The notes beneath the pieces were generated by a model. That model saw only the letters and a list, made by a program, of their open reading frames with translations. It searched no databases and was not told the origin of the DNA. Positions 55,848 through 63,809 of a stretch of DNA of 64,000 nt are shown piece by piece. The stretch is from JBBIPA01 sp963775935 (GTDB taxonomy: Bacteria > Chloroflexota > Dehalococcoidia > GIF9 > UBA5629). Positions within the stretch are counted from its first letter, which is position 1. Every line of letters starts with the position of its first letter. The DNA is taken from the NCBI GenBank assembly GCA_963775935.1, contig CAVZKR010000002.1, positions 124,001-188,000 on the forward strand. The letters run 5' to 3'. A program made the translations under genes and the position numbers.

Positions 55848-57145
55848 ACCCAATGGCTATTGGAATAGGGGGGATTCTCCTTCTCTTTGTCCTGATGTTC
55901 ATGGGTATGCCACTGGGGTTGGCTTTCACGCTGGTTGGATTTGCTGGCTATGCGCTTACCGCTGGTTTTGGTGGTGCTCTCGGTCTGCTGCGGACGGTGC
56001 CTTTTACCAGCTTCTCGGACTATGGTTTCAGCGTGGTACCACTGTTCATGCTCATGGGCGCTTTAGCCTACTTCGGTCGCATGAGCGAAGACCTCTATGG
56101 AAATGCCTACCGCCTCCTCGGTAATATTCGCGGCAGCCTGGCTATGGCTACTATTTTTGCCTGCGGTGTCTTTTCGGCAATAAGCGGTTCATCGGTAGCC
56201 ACCGCGGCTACTATGGGCAAAGTATGTCTACCTGAAATGAAACGGTATGGATACGATGATAAGCTTGCCACGGGCAGCGTGGCTGCCGGCGCTACCATGG
56301 ATATCCTGATACCACCGAGCGTTATTTTAATCATTTATGGCATTATTGCTGAAGAGTCAATCGGTAAACTCTATATGGCTGGTTATATTCCCGGAGCAAT
56401 ACAGGTAGTAGTATTTATGGGCGTAGTCTGGCTAATGTGCTTGATTGATCGCAATGCAGGTCCTCCGGGGCCGAAGACCACGATTAAACAAAAATTGGCT
56501 GCGGTGGCGAACAGTTGGAGCGCGGCAATCTTAATTATATTGGTTATTGGCGGAATGTATTTTGGTATTTTCAGTGTTAATGAGGCGGCGGGGGTCGGTG
56601 CATTCGCTACCTTCATCGTTTGTTTAGCCCAGAGGAAAATGAATTTTCAGATATTCAAAGATGCCCTCAAGGATACCTTAAAAACGTCTGCCATGATTTT
56701 CGTTATGCTTGTAGGGGGCATTATTTTCGGCTATTTCCTCTCGGTAACCGGTATGACCAGAAGTTTTGGCGACTTTGTCATGGGATTGGGAGTGTCCCGT
56801 TATGTCATTATTGCGGCTATGGTTATCCTGTATCTCATCCTCGGTGCTATCATGGATGAAATAGGTATGATTTTAATTACGGTTCCCGTGTTCCTGCCGG
56901 TGATTGAGGCATTGGGCTGGGACCCGATATGGTTTGGCATCATTGTGGTGCTGATATGTCAATGTGGCGCCATTAACCCACCAGTTGCTATTAACGTATT
57001 TATTATCAAGGGCATAGCGCCGGAAGTGCCTCTAAGTACCATCTATAAAGGTATACTTCCTTTCTCGCTGGCTACTGTAGTGCTGGTGATTCTGTTAATT
57101 GCATTCCCTGACATCGCCCTGATTTTGCCAAATACCATGAAATAA
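55844..57145 (+). CDS. TRAP large permease (DctM family)
   Basis: 433 residues, about 12 membrane helices. DctM signatures: MGMPLGLAFTLVGFAGY near the N-terminus, FAISGSSVATAATMG-like block (about 110-124), PPSVILIIYGIIAEESIGKLY (about 158-178) and GAIMDEIGMILITVPVFLP. Start overlaps the dctQ end by ATGA. It imports the DctP-bound solute using the sodium gradient. First genes of a run leading to molybdoenzyme genes. Confidence 0.93.
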   Translation: MNPMAIGIGGILLLFVLMFMGMPLGLAFTLVGFAGYALTAGFGGALGLLRTVPFTSFSDYGFSVVPLFMLMGALAYFGRMSEDLYGNAYRLLGNIRGSLAMATIFACGVFSAISGSSVATAATMGKVCLPEMKRYGYDDKLATGSVAAGATMDILIPPSVILIIYGIIAEESIGKLYMAGYIPGAIQVVVFMGVVWLMCLIDRNAGPPGPKTTIKQKLAAVANSWSAAILIILVIGGMYFGIFSVNEAAGVGAFATFIVCLAQRKMNFQIFKDALKDTLKTSAMIFVMLVGGIIFGYFLSVTGMTRSFGDFVMGLGVSRYVIIAAMVILYLILGAIMDEIGMILITVPVFLPVIEALGWDPIWFGIIVVLICQCGAINPPVAINVFIIKGIAPEVPLSTIYKGILPFSLATVVLVILLIAFPDIALILPNTMK

Positions 57146-57202
57146 GTAGCGACACGCCGGCGGGCTGAAAAACAAAATGACAAACTCTAAGGAGAATAAC
57201 GA

Positions 57203-57613
57203 ATGGCTGCAATTGTATCCTTTGTCGGTAAATCTGGTTCGGGTAAAACTACGCTTATTGAGGCAGCGGTTCGTGAGCTGAAAAAGAAGGGATTCAGGGT
57301 AGCCGTGGTAAAACATGCTCACCATGGTTTTGAAATGGACCGCCCGGGCAAGGATAGCTGGCGCTTTGCACAGGCGGGGAGCGATATCGTAGCGGTCTCC
57401 TCCCCGGGCAGACTAGCTATGCTCGAGCATGTGGAAGATGAATTAAACTACGACCAGGTGATATCACGAATTGGTAGTAAAGTAGATATCGTCCTGGTTG
57501 AGGGATTTAAGCAATCTTCCAAGGTAAAAGTTGATGTCTCCGGTGAGGAGAGGAACGAAGACGTTACTAAAGTCGTGGATTTTCTGGTTGAACAGATACA
57601 GCAGAGCAGGTGA
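57203..57613 (+). CDS. mobB: Molybdopterin-guanine dinucleotide biosynthesis adapter MobB
   Basis: 136 residues. P-loop FVGKSGSGKTTLIEAAV (about 6-22), VAVVKHAHHGFEMDRPGKDSW (split; the KHxHH-type MobB motif, about 35-55) and LVEGFKQSSKVKV. MobB is a GTP-binding helper for attaching GMP to Mo-molybdopterin. It sits 81 bases before a molybdopterin oxidoreductase whose cofactor needs this dinucleotide. Confidence 0.92.
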   Translation: MAAIVSFVGKSGSGKTTLIEAAVRELKKKGFRVAVVKHAHHGFEMDRPGKDSWRFAQAGSDIVAVSSPGRLAMLEHVEDELNYDQVISRIGSKVDIVLVEGFKQSSKVKVDVSGEERNEDVTKVVDFLVEQIQQSR

Positions 57614-57694
57614 TGAATCAGGTATGCAATCTGAAAGCGTTTAAATGAGGCAAACTACACTATCGAGTGCCCTAGCTTGAAAGGAGGAAACTAT

Positions 57695-59944
57695 ATGGCA
57701 GCTAATAAGGAATATGATTCGATCCATCGTACCACAGTCTGGTCAGCAGGGGCGGGTTGTCATGGTGGTTGTGGAGTCAAACTCTTTGTCAAAGACGGCA
57801 AAGTAGTCAAGGTTGAGGGTGATGAAAATCACCCCTGGAATCAGGGCAAAAGTTGCCCTCGTCTTCTGGCATTGACTCAGTATATGTATCATCCCGACCG
57901 GGTGACCACACCGCTGAAAAGGGTTGGTGAAAGGGGTGAAGGCAAATGGCAGAAAATTTCTTGGGATGAAGCTTATGATATCGTCGAGAAGAGGCTAACT
58001 GAAATCGGCGAAAAATATGGTAGGAAATCGGTAATCTTCTGCCAGGGCACCGGCAGAGACATCGGCGGTCCCATGTCGTTGCTGGCGTATTCATATGGCA
58101 GCCCGAACTGGGGGCAGATAGGATTATCAGGACAGTCCTGCTATACACCGCGATTGGCAGCTATGTTCGCTGCTTTTGGCGACTATGGGGTGGTCGATGC
58201 CGGGCAATTCTTTGAAAAGAGATTTAATGACCCACAGTGGAAAGCGCCGAAGTGTCTTGTATTATGGGGACATAACCTGCCTTCATCCTGCCCTGACGGT
58301 TTCTTCTCTCAGTCATGGCTTATGGAAATTAAAAAACGGGGTGCCAAGGTAATTGTCGTAGACCCCAGGGTCACCTGGATAGCTTCTAAAGCTGACTATC
58401 ATCTCCGCATTCGTTCCGGCACCGATGGTGCTTTAGCCCTGGGTATGTTGCACATTATCATCAATGAAGGCTTGTATGATAAAGAGTTTGTGGAAAAGTG
58501 GACCTATGGCTTTGATGAATTAAAGAAACGTGTCCAGGAATTCACACCGGAAAAGGTGGCTGAAATTACCTGGATTCCAAAGGAGCAGATCATTGGCGCT
58601 GCCCGCCTCTATGCCGCCAGCAAGCCGGCGACTATGCAGTGGGGGGTACCGGTTGACATGTGCCCTCAGGGTGATGTGGTGGCGCAGGCAATTTGTCACC
58701 TCTGGTGCATTACCGGCAATCTCGATGTTCCCGGAGGTAATGTGATTGCTCGTTCCTCGCACGGCGTCACTGTCTATCCCATGAGCACTGACCAGCTTGT
58801 TGTCCTCTATGGTGAGGAATTTGTCAAGAATGTGTTAAAGGAAAAAATTGGCGCAACTGAATATCCTATGGTCAGGGATTATCGGCACTGGGTGCAACCT
58901 GACCTGGCTTTGACCCAGATGCTCACCGACAAGCCTTATCCCATCAAGGCAGCATGGATACAGACCACCAATATCCTTGGAGGACAGGCTGCTGACACCA
59001 AAGGCCACTATGATGCTTTGAAGAAGATGGAATTTGTTGTTGTGGTTGACCTCTTCCAGAATCCCACCAGTATGGCAGCAGCCGACCTCTTCTTACCTGC
59101 TGCTACGTTTGCGGAAAAAGACAGTGCCAGGGCATGGTGGGCGCCGCTCAGTGTCACCCCCAAGGCAGTGCAGGTGGGAGAGTGCAAGAATGACTGGGAA
59201 ATCAACTTCGAGCTGGCCAAGCGTTTTAATCCTAAAGTTGTACCCTGGAAAAATGTCAAAGAAATGTTCAATGACCGTCTAAAGCCGTCAGGCTTAACCT
59301 TTGAGGAGCTGGTTGCTCGTGGTACCTGGGCGATGCCGCCGGAAGGTCCTACTCGACCTTACCGCCGTTATGAAAAGGGCTTGTTGCGAGCGGATAAAAA
59401 AGCTGGGTTCAATACTCCTACGGGTAAGGTCGAACTGTGGTCGAAACGGTTGGAGGGGTGGGGACTCGATCCCCTGCCATACTATGAGGAACCGCCGGAA
59501 AGCCCGGTGAGAACGCCCGAGCTCTGGAAAGAATATCCTCTCATCATGGGCACCGGGCGTCGCTCGTCTGTGTTTTTCCATGCCGAGCACCGCATGATTC
59601 CCTGGCTCAGAAAACTAGACCCTTACCCAATTGTGGAAATTCATCCTGACGTTGCTAAAAAGCTGGGTATTGATGATGGAGAGTGGGTCTACGTGGAAAA
59701 CAAGCGTGGGCGCATCAAGAGAAAGGCGAAGGTTACACCGATTGTCCCAACCTGGATGGTTATGGTGCCCCACGGCTGGTGGCTTCCCGAAACGCAGGGG
59801 GCGGAGCCGAACCTCTTCGGTGTCTGGGATTATAATTGCAATCAGCTGGTTCCTATGGGTTGTCATAGCAAGTCCGGTTACGGCGGTGGTGCTTATAAGA
59901 CAATGCTTTGCCGGGTAACCAAGATAAAGGAAGGAGGAAAGTAA
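57695..59944 (+). CDS. Molybdopterin oxidoreductase catalytic subunit
   Basis: 749 residues from ATG 57695 (AAAGGAGGAAA upstream). DMSO reductase superfamily: N-terminal domain with Cys22-x3-Cys26 and Cys54 (GKSCPR), but the first Cys of the usual four is absent, so the [4Fe-4S] cluster may be lost or use another ligand. Mo-ligand candidate Cys149 in GQSCYTPRLAAM. Then the MGD-binding domains (VVDPRVTWIASKADYHLRIR; GTGRRSSVFFH) and a C-terminal KSGYGGGAYKTMLCR. No Tat signal, so cytoplasmic. With the iron-sulfur subunit two bases downstream it forms a two-subunit enzyme, similar in build to acetylene hydratase/thiosulfate reductase-like enzymes of this phylum. Reaction unknown. Confidence 0.88.
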   Translation: MAANKEYDSIHRTTVWSAGAGCHGGCGVKLFVKDGKVVKVEGDENHPWNQGKSCPRLLALTQYMYHPDRVTTPLKRVGERGEGKWQKISWDEAYDIVEKRLTEIGEKYGRKSVIFCQGTGRDIGGPMSLLAYSYGSPNWGQIGLSGQSCYTPRLAAMFAAFGDYGVVDAGQFFEKRFNDPQWKAPKCLVLWGHNLPSSCPDGFFSQSWLMEIKKRGAKVIVVDPRVTWIASKADYHLRIRSGTDGALALGMLHIIINEGLYDKEFVEKWTYGFDELKKRVQEFTPEKVAEITWIPKEQIIGAARLYAASKPATMQWGVPVDMCPQGDVVAQAICHLWCITGNLDVPGGNVIARSSHGVTVYPMSTDQLVVLYGEEFVKNVLKEKIGATEYPMVRDYRHWVQPDLALTQMLTDKPYPIKAAWIQTTNILGGQAADTKGHYDALKKMEFVVVVDLFQNPTSMAAADLFLPAATFAEKDSARAWWAPLSVTPKAVQVGECKNDWEINFELAKRFNPKVVPWKNVKEMFNDRLKPSGLTFEELVARGTWAMPPEGPTRPYRRYEKGLLRADKKAGFNTPTGKVELWSKRLEGWGLDPLPYYEEPPESPVRTPELWKEYPLIMGTGRRSSVFFHAEHRMIPWLRKLDPYPIVEIHPDVAKKLGIDDGEWVYVENKRGRIKRKAKVTPIVPTWMVMVPHGWWLPETQGAEPNLFGVWDYNCNQLVPMGCHSKSGYGGGAYKTMLCRVTKIKEGGK

Positions 59945-59946
59945 CT

Positions 59947-60279
59947 ATGGCTCGAAATGGTTTGCTCATTGACTACGGAGCCTGCATCGGCTGTTATACC
60001 TGTGTGGTAGCCTGCCAGCAGGAGCACAACTACCCTGAAGAGAGATATGGCATTAAGGTTACCGAGTATACCCTTGAAAATTTCGACAAGGTAGATATTG
60101 AATATGTTCCGTTCCCTACCGATCTCTGCGACCTCTGTGCCAAAAGGATAAAGGCTGGCGAGAAGGACACGGCCTGTGTCAAGCACTGTCCTGCTGCCTG
60201 CATGTACTTTGGACCCATTGCTGAGCTGGCAAAGCGAATGGAGAAGAAGGCAAAAATGGTGCTGTTTGCACCCAGATAA
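59947..60279 (+). CDS. Iron-sulfur subunit (DmsB-like, two clusters), copy 1
   Basis: 110 residues from ATG 59947 (AAGGAGGAAAGT upstream). Cluster motifs Cys13-x2-16-x2-19-x3-23 and Cys61-x2-64-x12-77-x3-81. Much shorter than a four-cluster DmsB. Pairs with the preceding catalytic subunit, two bases away. Closely related to the second copy at 60469 (same MARNGLLIDY start, same HNYP, FPTDLCDLC). Confidence 0.9.
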   Translation: MARNGLLIDYGACIGCYTCVVACQQEHNYPEERYGIKVTEYTLENFDKVDIEYVPFPTDLCDLCAKRIKAGEKDTACVKHCPAACMYFGPIAELAKRMEKKAKMVLFAPR

Positions 60280-60284
60280 CCAGG

Positions 60285-60453
60285 GAGGCAAATTTTCCGT
60301 CTTTGATTGGCACCAGCCGCGGGGAAGATAATTGGCGACTGTATCGGTTGCCGCAGGTCTCTTGTTGATGTTGAATTTTCATTCAATCGCAAGACGACAG
60401 ATCGCGGTGGTGCCTTCAAAATGGTGCTCTGCCGGGGAACCAAAATGAAATAA
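60285..60453 (+). pseudogene. Decayed 3' tail of a second molybdopterin oxidoreductase gene
   Basis: Between the two iron-sulfur genes. Frame 1 from 60285 reads EANFSVFDW, similar to EPNLFGVWDY of the intact catalytic subunit; a shifted frame reads RGGAFKMVLCRGTKMK and stops at 60451-60453, matching GGGAYKTMLCRVTKIK at that subunit's C-terminus. So about the last 50 codons of a former large-subunit gene survive directly in front of the second iron-sulfur gene. Confidence 0.7.
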
Positions 60454-60468
60454 GAAGGTAATGTAAAC

Positions 60469-60798
60469 ATGGCGAGAAATGGTTTGCTTATTGACTATGA
60501 ATACTGCACTGGCTGTCATACCTGTGAGGTAGCCTGCAAGCAGGAGCACAACTATCCCGCAGGTAAGTGGGGCATCAAGGTAACAGAGTATGTGTTGGAA
60601 ACCTTCGATAAGGTTGCAATCGACTATGTTCCTTTTCCCACTGATCTTTGTGACCTCTGCAGCAGGAGGACCAAGTCCGGTGAAAAGCCAGCCTGCGTCA
60701 AGCACTGCCAGGCTTTCTGTATGTATTACGGTCCTGTCACGGAGCTCGTGAAGAAGATGGAGAAAAAGGCAAAGACCGCACTCTTTGCTCCCAGGTAG
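60469..60798 (+). CDS. Iron-sulfur subunit (DmsB-like, two clusters), copy 2
   Basis: 109 residues, with Cys13-x2-16-x2-19-x3-23 and Cys61-x2-64-x11-76-x3-80. Strongly similar to copy 1 over the whole length, so the oxidoreductase/iron-sulfur unit was duplicated and the second large subunit then lost. AAGAAGGTAATG ribosome region upstream. It could still serve the intact catalytic subunit as an alternative electron carrier. moeA follows 13 bases downstream. Confidence 0.9.
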   Translation: MARNGLLIDYEYCTGCHTCEVACKQEHNYPAGKWGIKVTEYVLETFDKVAIDYVPFPTDLCDLCSRRTKSGEKPACVKHCQAFCMYYGPVTELVKKMEKKAKTALFAPR

Positions 60799-60811
60799 GT
60801 GGGTTGTTACT

Positions 60812-62119
60812 ATGGCGAAACATTCTGAACAAACAAAGAAAATGGCAACTGCTGATTCTCCTGAGATTGACGAGGGCGCCAGCTACCTTGGCTACCAGGA
60901 TGCTCTCAATCTGGTGTATGCCAATGTTCATTCTGTTGCTACCGAGAAGTTGCCCCTCGATGCCTGCGCTGGCCGTATCGTAGCCGAAGACCTGGTAGCG
61001 CTGGTCGATAATCCCTCTAGTGACGTCTCTCTCAAGGATGGTTTTGCCATAAAATCCGAGGATATCGCTCAGGCGTCTGCTCAACATCCAGTCCGCCTTC
61101 CCGTGATCGGGTCGGTGTTTGCCGGTGCGGTGTTTCAGGGTGAAGTTGCCCATGGCGCTGCGGTTAAAATCTGTTCAGGCTCGCCGATACCCCGTGGCGC
61201 TGACGCCGTAGTTGCTGAAGAGTTCTGCCAGGAAATAGCGTCTGAGGTAGAGGTAAAAGCCAATGCCGAGCCCGGCAGGAACATACTCCGTGGCGGGGAG
61301 GAAATAAAAGCCGGGGCGATTGTCATTGAAAAGGGAAAGTCGTTGTTGCCCGGCTACCTGGGGCTGGCTGCTGTTGGCGGCATAAGCCGTGCTATGGTCT
61401 ACCGCAGACCGAAAGTTGCGGTTATCGCTATTGGCGATGAAGTGGTCGCTCCGGGCAGGAAACTCCGTACCGGACAGCTCTACGCCAGCAACCTGGTTAC
61501 CACTTGCGCCTGGCTGACTTTCTATGGAGTTTCTTCTGTTAATGCTGTCATCGGCGATGATAAAGAAGCCATTCGGTCAACATTGCTGAAGCACATAGAA
61601 GATGTGGATGCCATTATCACCAGCGGTGGCGCCTGGGACAGCGAACGCGACCTGGTGGTGGGCATACTCGATAAGCTTGGCTGGCGCAAGTTTTTTCACC
61701 ACGTCCGCATGGGACCGGGCAAGGGCATATCCTTTGGGCTTCTTAATAATAAACCAGTGTTCTGCCTGCCCGGCGGCCCTGCCAGTCACGAAAAAGCGTT
61801 TCTCCAGTTTGCTCTTCCCGGCATCGTGCGCATGGGCGGGCAAATGAAGCATCCTCTCCAGATCTTAAGCGCCAGGCTCACTCGAAATATGAAAAGCCGC
61901 CATTTGAACTGGACTGAGTTTAAAGATGCCTACCTGTCTCAGGATGCTGATGGCAACTATTTAGTAACGCCATACCGCAATCTCAGCCGTTTACAGGCTA
62001 TCGCCAGAGCGAGCTGCCTCATCTGTATCCCCGAGGGTAAGGACTCGCTGAGCGCCGGCGACATGGTGCCTGTGCAGCTCCTCACCCCCACCTTACGCGA
62101 CCTGGAAATGGCTCCTTAG
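60812..62119 (+). CDS. moeA: Molybdopterin molybdenumtransferase MoeA
   Basis: 435 residues from ATG 60812 (TTG 60785 is the longest option). N-terminal MoeA domain with DNPSSDVSLKDGFAIKSEDI, CSGSPIPRGADAVV (about 128-141) and the MoCF fold motif ITSGGAWDSERD plus CLPGGPASHEKAF (about 320-332). It inserts molybdate into molybdopterin-AMP. A point of note: the common motif DNSAMDG(Y/F)A reads DNPSSDVSLKDGFA, a variant also seen in anaerobes. It completes a local set of Mo cofactor genes with mobB. Confidence 0.92.
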   Translation: MAKHSEQTKKMATADSPEIDEGASYLGYQDALNLVYANVHSVATEKLPLDACAGRIVAEDLVALVDNPSSDVSLKDGFAIKSEDIAQASAQHPVRLPVIGSVFAGAVFQGEVAHGAAVKICSGSPIPRGADAVVAEEFCQEIASEVEVKANAEPGRNILRGGEEIKAGAIVIEKGKSLLPGYLGLAAVGGISRAMVYRRPKVAVIAIGDEVVAPGRKLRTGQLYASNLVTTCAWLTFYGVSSVNAVIGDDKEAIRSTLLKHIEDVDAIITSGGAWDSERDLVVGILDKLGWRKFFHHVRMGPGKGISFGLLNNKPVFCLPGGPASHEKAFLQFALPGIVRMGGQMKHPLQILSARLTRNMKSRHLNWTEFKDAYLSQDADGNYLVTPYRNLSRLQAIARASCLICIPEGKDSLSAGDMVPVQLLTPTLRDLEMAP

Positions 62120-62192
62120 TTCACTCCTGTCGTCGCAAAACATTTCCCCTGTTGCCGTGAGCTATCCCCCTGTATTGCGGCCTATCTATTTT

Positions 62193-62274
62193 GTCATTGC
62201 GAGGAACGCAGTGACGAAGCAATCGCTACGTTATCAATTAGACAAAGAGATTGCTTCGCTTCGCTCGCAATGAC
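62193..62274. repeat. Dispersed inverted repeat, copy 2
   Basis: GTCATTGCGAGGAACGCAGT at its left end and GCTTCGCTCGCAATGAC at its right end, arms largely complementary (CGAAGCAATC / GATTGCTTCG). Related to the repeat at 31857-31938. Located behind moeA, it may also end that transcript. Confidence 0.65.
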
Positions 62275-62317
62275 ATCGAAATAATAGTACGCATGTAGGG
62301 GCGTACCTTGCTACTCT

Positions 62318-62767
62318 TTATAAACGCCCGCCCGGATTTGCTTTCTGGAAATCTCCAGTGCCCAGCATGATAGACATCTGGATATGCGGTCTCTCAAATT
62401 TTGTCCACGTTACCTGACCGTGTTCTACTCCTTTGGGTAGAAAGAATGCTGCGGTCTTATTGCAGACATATTTTTCACCGCCGATGTAGCTCTCTATTTC
62501 TGCTCCCAGATATTCGGGGCGTTGCGGGTCGGAGCCGATATTCAGGGCAATCTGGTCGTAGGGATGGGAATGGAGTTTAGGTACCAGAGCTCTGGGCTCC
62601 GGCATTTCGTATATCCATGCCAGCTCCAAATAGACATTACAACCTGGTACGAGTTTATTGCTCATATAGGTTAAGGTGGGATTGGTGCGCCCTTTCAGGT
62701 TCAAACCGGCAGCAACCTCGCGAATAGGCAGTGTTATCATGTAGTTACCAGCGTTTGATTCAGACAT
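62318..62767 (-). CDS. Cupin-like protein of unknown function
   Basis: 149 residues from the ATG at 62767, with AAAGGAGGAGA just upstream (the frame is open to 62854). Beta-rich: EMP then LVPKLHSHPYDQIALNIGSD (His pair and Gln as in cupin metal sites, about residues 58-77) and FLPKGVEHGQVTW (second cupin motif with His). A metal-binding small-molecule or sensor protein is likely; no specific function recognised. Confidence 0.65.
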   Translation of the reverse strand: MSESNAGNYMITLPIREVAAGLNLKGRTNPTLTYMSNKLVPGCNVYLELAWIYEMPEPRALVPKLHSHPYDQIALNIGSDPQRPEYLGAEIESYIGGEKYVCNKTAAFFLPKGVEHGQVTWTKFERPHIQMSIMLGTGDFQKANPGGRL

Positions 62768-62844
62768 GTTGTATCTCCTCCTTTTATTTTGTGTGACGAC
62801 TGATGGGCGGTAATTATTTGGGAAACGAACTGTGACCGGACTGT

Positions 62845-62872
62845 ATTCTATCAATTATAGTGTCGGTGTCAA
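62845..62872 (-). promoter_or_regulatory. Promoter of the cupin-like gene
   Basis: Minus strand TTGACA (62872-62867), 16 bases, TAGAAT (62850-62845). RNA start expected near 62838, about 70 bases before the start codon. Confidence 0.5.
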
Positions 62873-62941
62873 CCGTAAATAGCTCGTGTGTAAAAATATT
62901 GTACAGGCGATTTGTTAATACCTTTTTGGTAGAATAGGGGT

Positions 62942-63526
62942 ATGTACAAGTTTCCCATTTCTAGGCTTAAGGGTTTTATCCCTACGACAATTTTCGGCAT
63001 TGTTCTTTGGCTTGGTCAATGGTGGGCGGAGGAAAAAGGCTTGATTAAACAAGAAAATGCTGACATTATCTTATATGTTGCTATTGCTATTTTCGTTGGT
63101 GGGCTAATATATATGCTGTGGCCGTGGTTATCACAAATATCCCCAATTAGAATTCGAAGTCCATTTACTATAAGAAAACAAGGGCAACATTTCTCTAATC
63201 AGATAAAGAAAATACCAAGTCGAATAGAATATGATAATGTCCTTTGGGAAGATGGAGGTACACGCTATTGGGGTAGTGGTGTTGTGGTTATTGGCCCTTT
63301 ATGCCCTAACGATTTTACGCCTTTATGTACTGAAGATCGTGGTCAAATTAATAGTAACCCAAGTGAAGATACGTTAATTTCTGATTCTGATTATAACTCG
63401 CGGTTGTTTTGCTTGAAGTGTAAAAGTAAATATACCTTAGGCACAGAACCAAAGAGTATAGAAGATTCACGAGATGAGGTTAATAATCTCTTTGAGGGAA
63501 AGAGAAGGCGTGAGCAAGAAACTTAG
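62942..63526 (+). CDS. Membrane protein with C-terminal zinc-site-like cysteines
   Basis: 194 residues. Two membrane helices (about 12-30 and 42-62), then a cytoplasmic part with CPNDFTPLC (about 115-123) and FCLKCKSKY (about 157-165), four cysteines that could bind zinc. Similar architecture occurs in uncharacterised two-helix proteins of mobile DNA. No family recognised. Start ATG 62942 with AGGGGT close upstream, weak. Confidence 0.5.
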   Translation: MYKFPISRLKGFIPTTIFGIVLWLGQWWAEEKGLIKQENADIILYVAIAIFVGGLIYMLWPWLSQISPIRIRSPFTIRKQGQHFSNQIKKIPSRIEYDNVLWEDGGTRYWGSGVVVIGPLCPNDFTPLCTEDRGQINSNPSEDTLISDSDYNSRLFCLKCKSKYTLGTEPKSIEDSRDEVNNLFEGKRRREQET

Positions 63527-63644
63527 ATTGCTTTTTGCGTTAGTTCTATATATGGAAGGTTATCAGGTTTGATTAGCTCTAGTAGCGTTGACCTTCCCCC
63601 AGTTTTAGTATAACCGTCTATTAGAGTCCCACCGCCATTCTTAT

Positions 63645-63797
63645 TCATATATCTTTGACACCGTCTTCATCGTAAGTAAAAATGTCCTCAATCTTGACGT
63701 CGAACAGTCTGGATATTTTGAAGGCAAGGGGAAGTGAGGGGTCGTATTGGCCTTTCTCGATGTGATTATTCGAGGTATTCAGGTGATTAATATGCTG
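63645..63797 (-). pseudogene. C-terminal remnant of an XRE-family regulator
   Basis: Minus strand, open from 63797 to the stop at 63647-63645, reading LNTSNNHIEKGQYDPSLPLA and then FKISRLFDVKIEDIFTYDED. This matches the second half of the small YozG-like HTH proteins, where the recognition helix is followed by PSL.LAFKIA..F. An in-frame TAG lies upstream (63800-63798) and no start codon or first helix is seen. Confidence 0.5.
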
Positions 63798-63809
63798 CTA
63801 TAAAGCACT

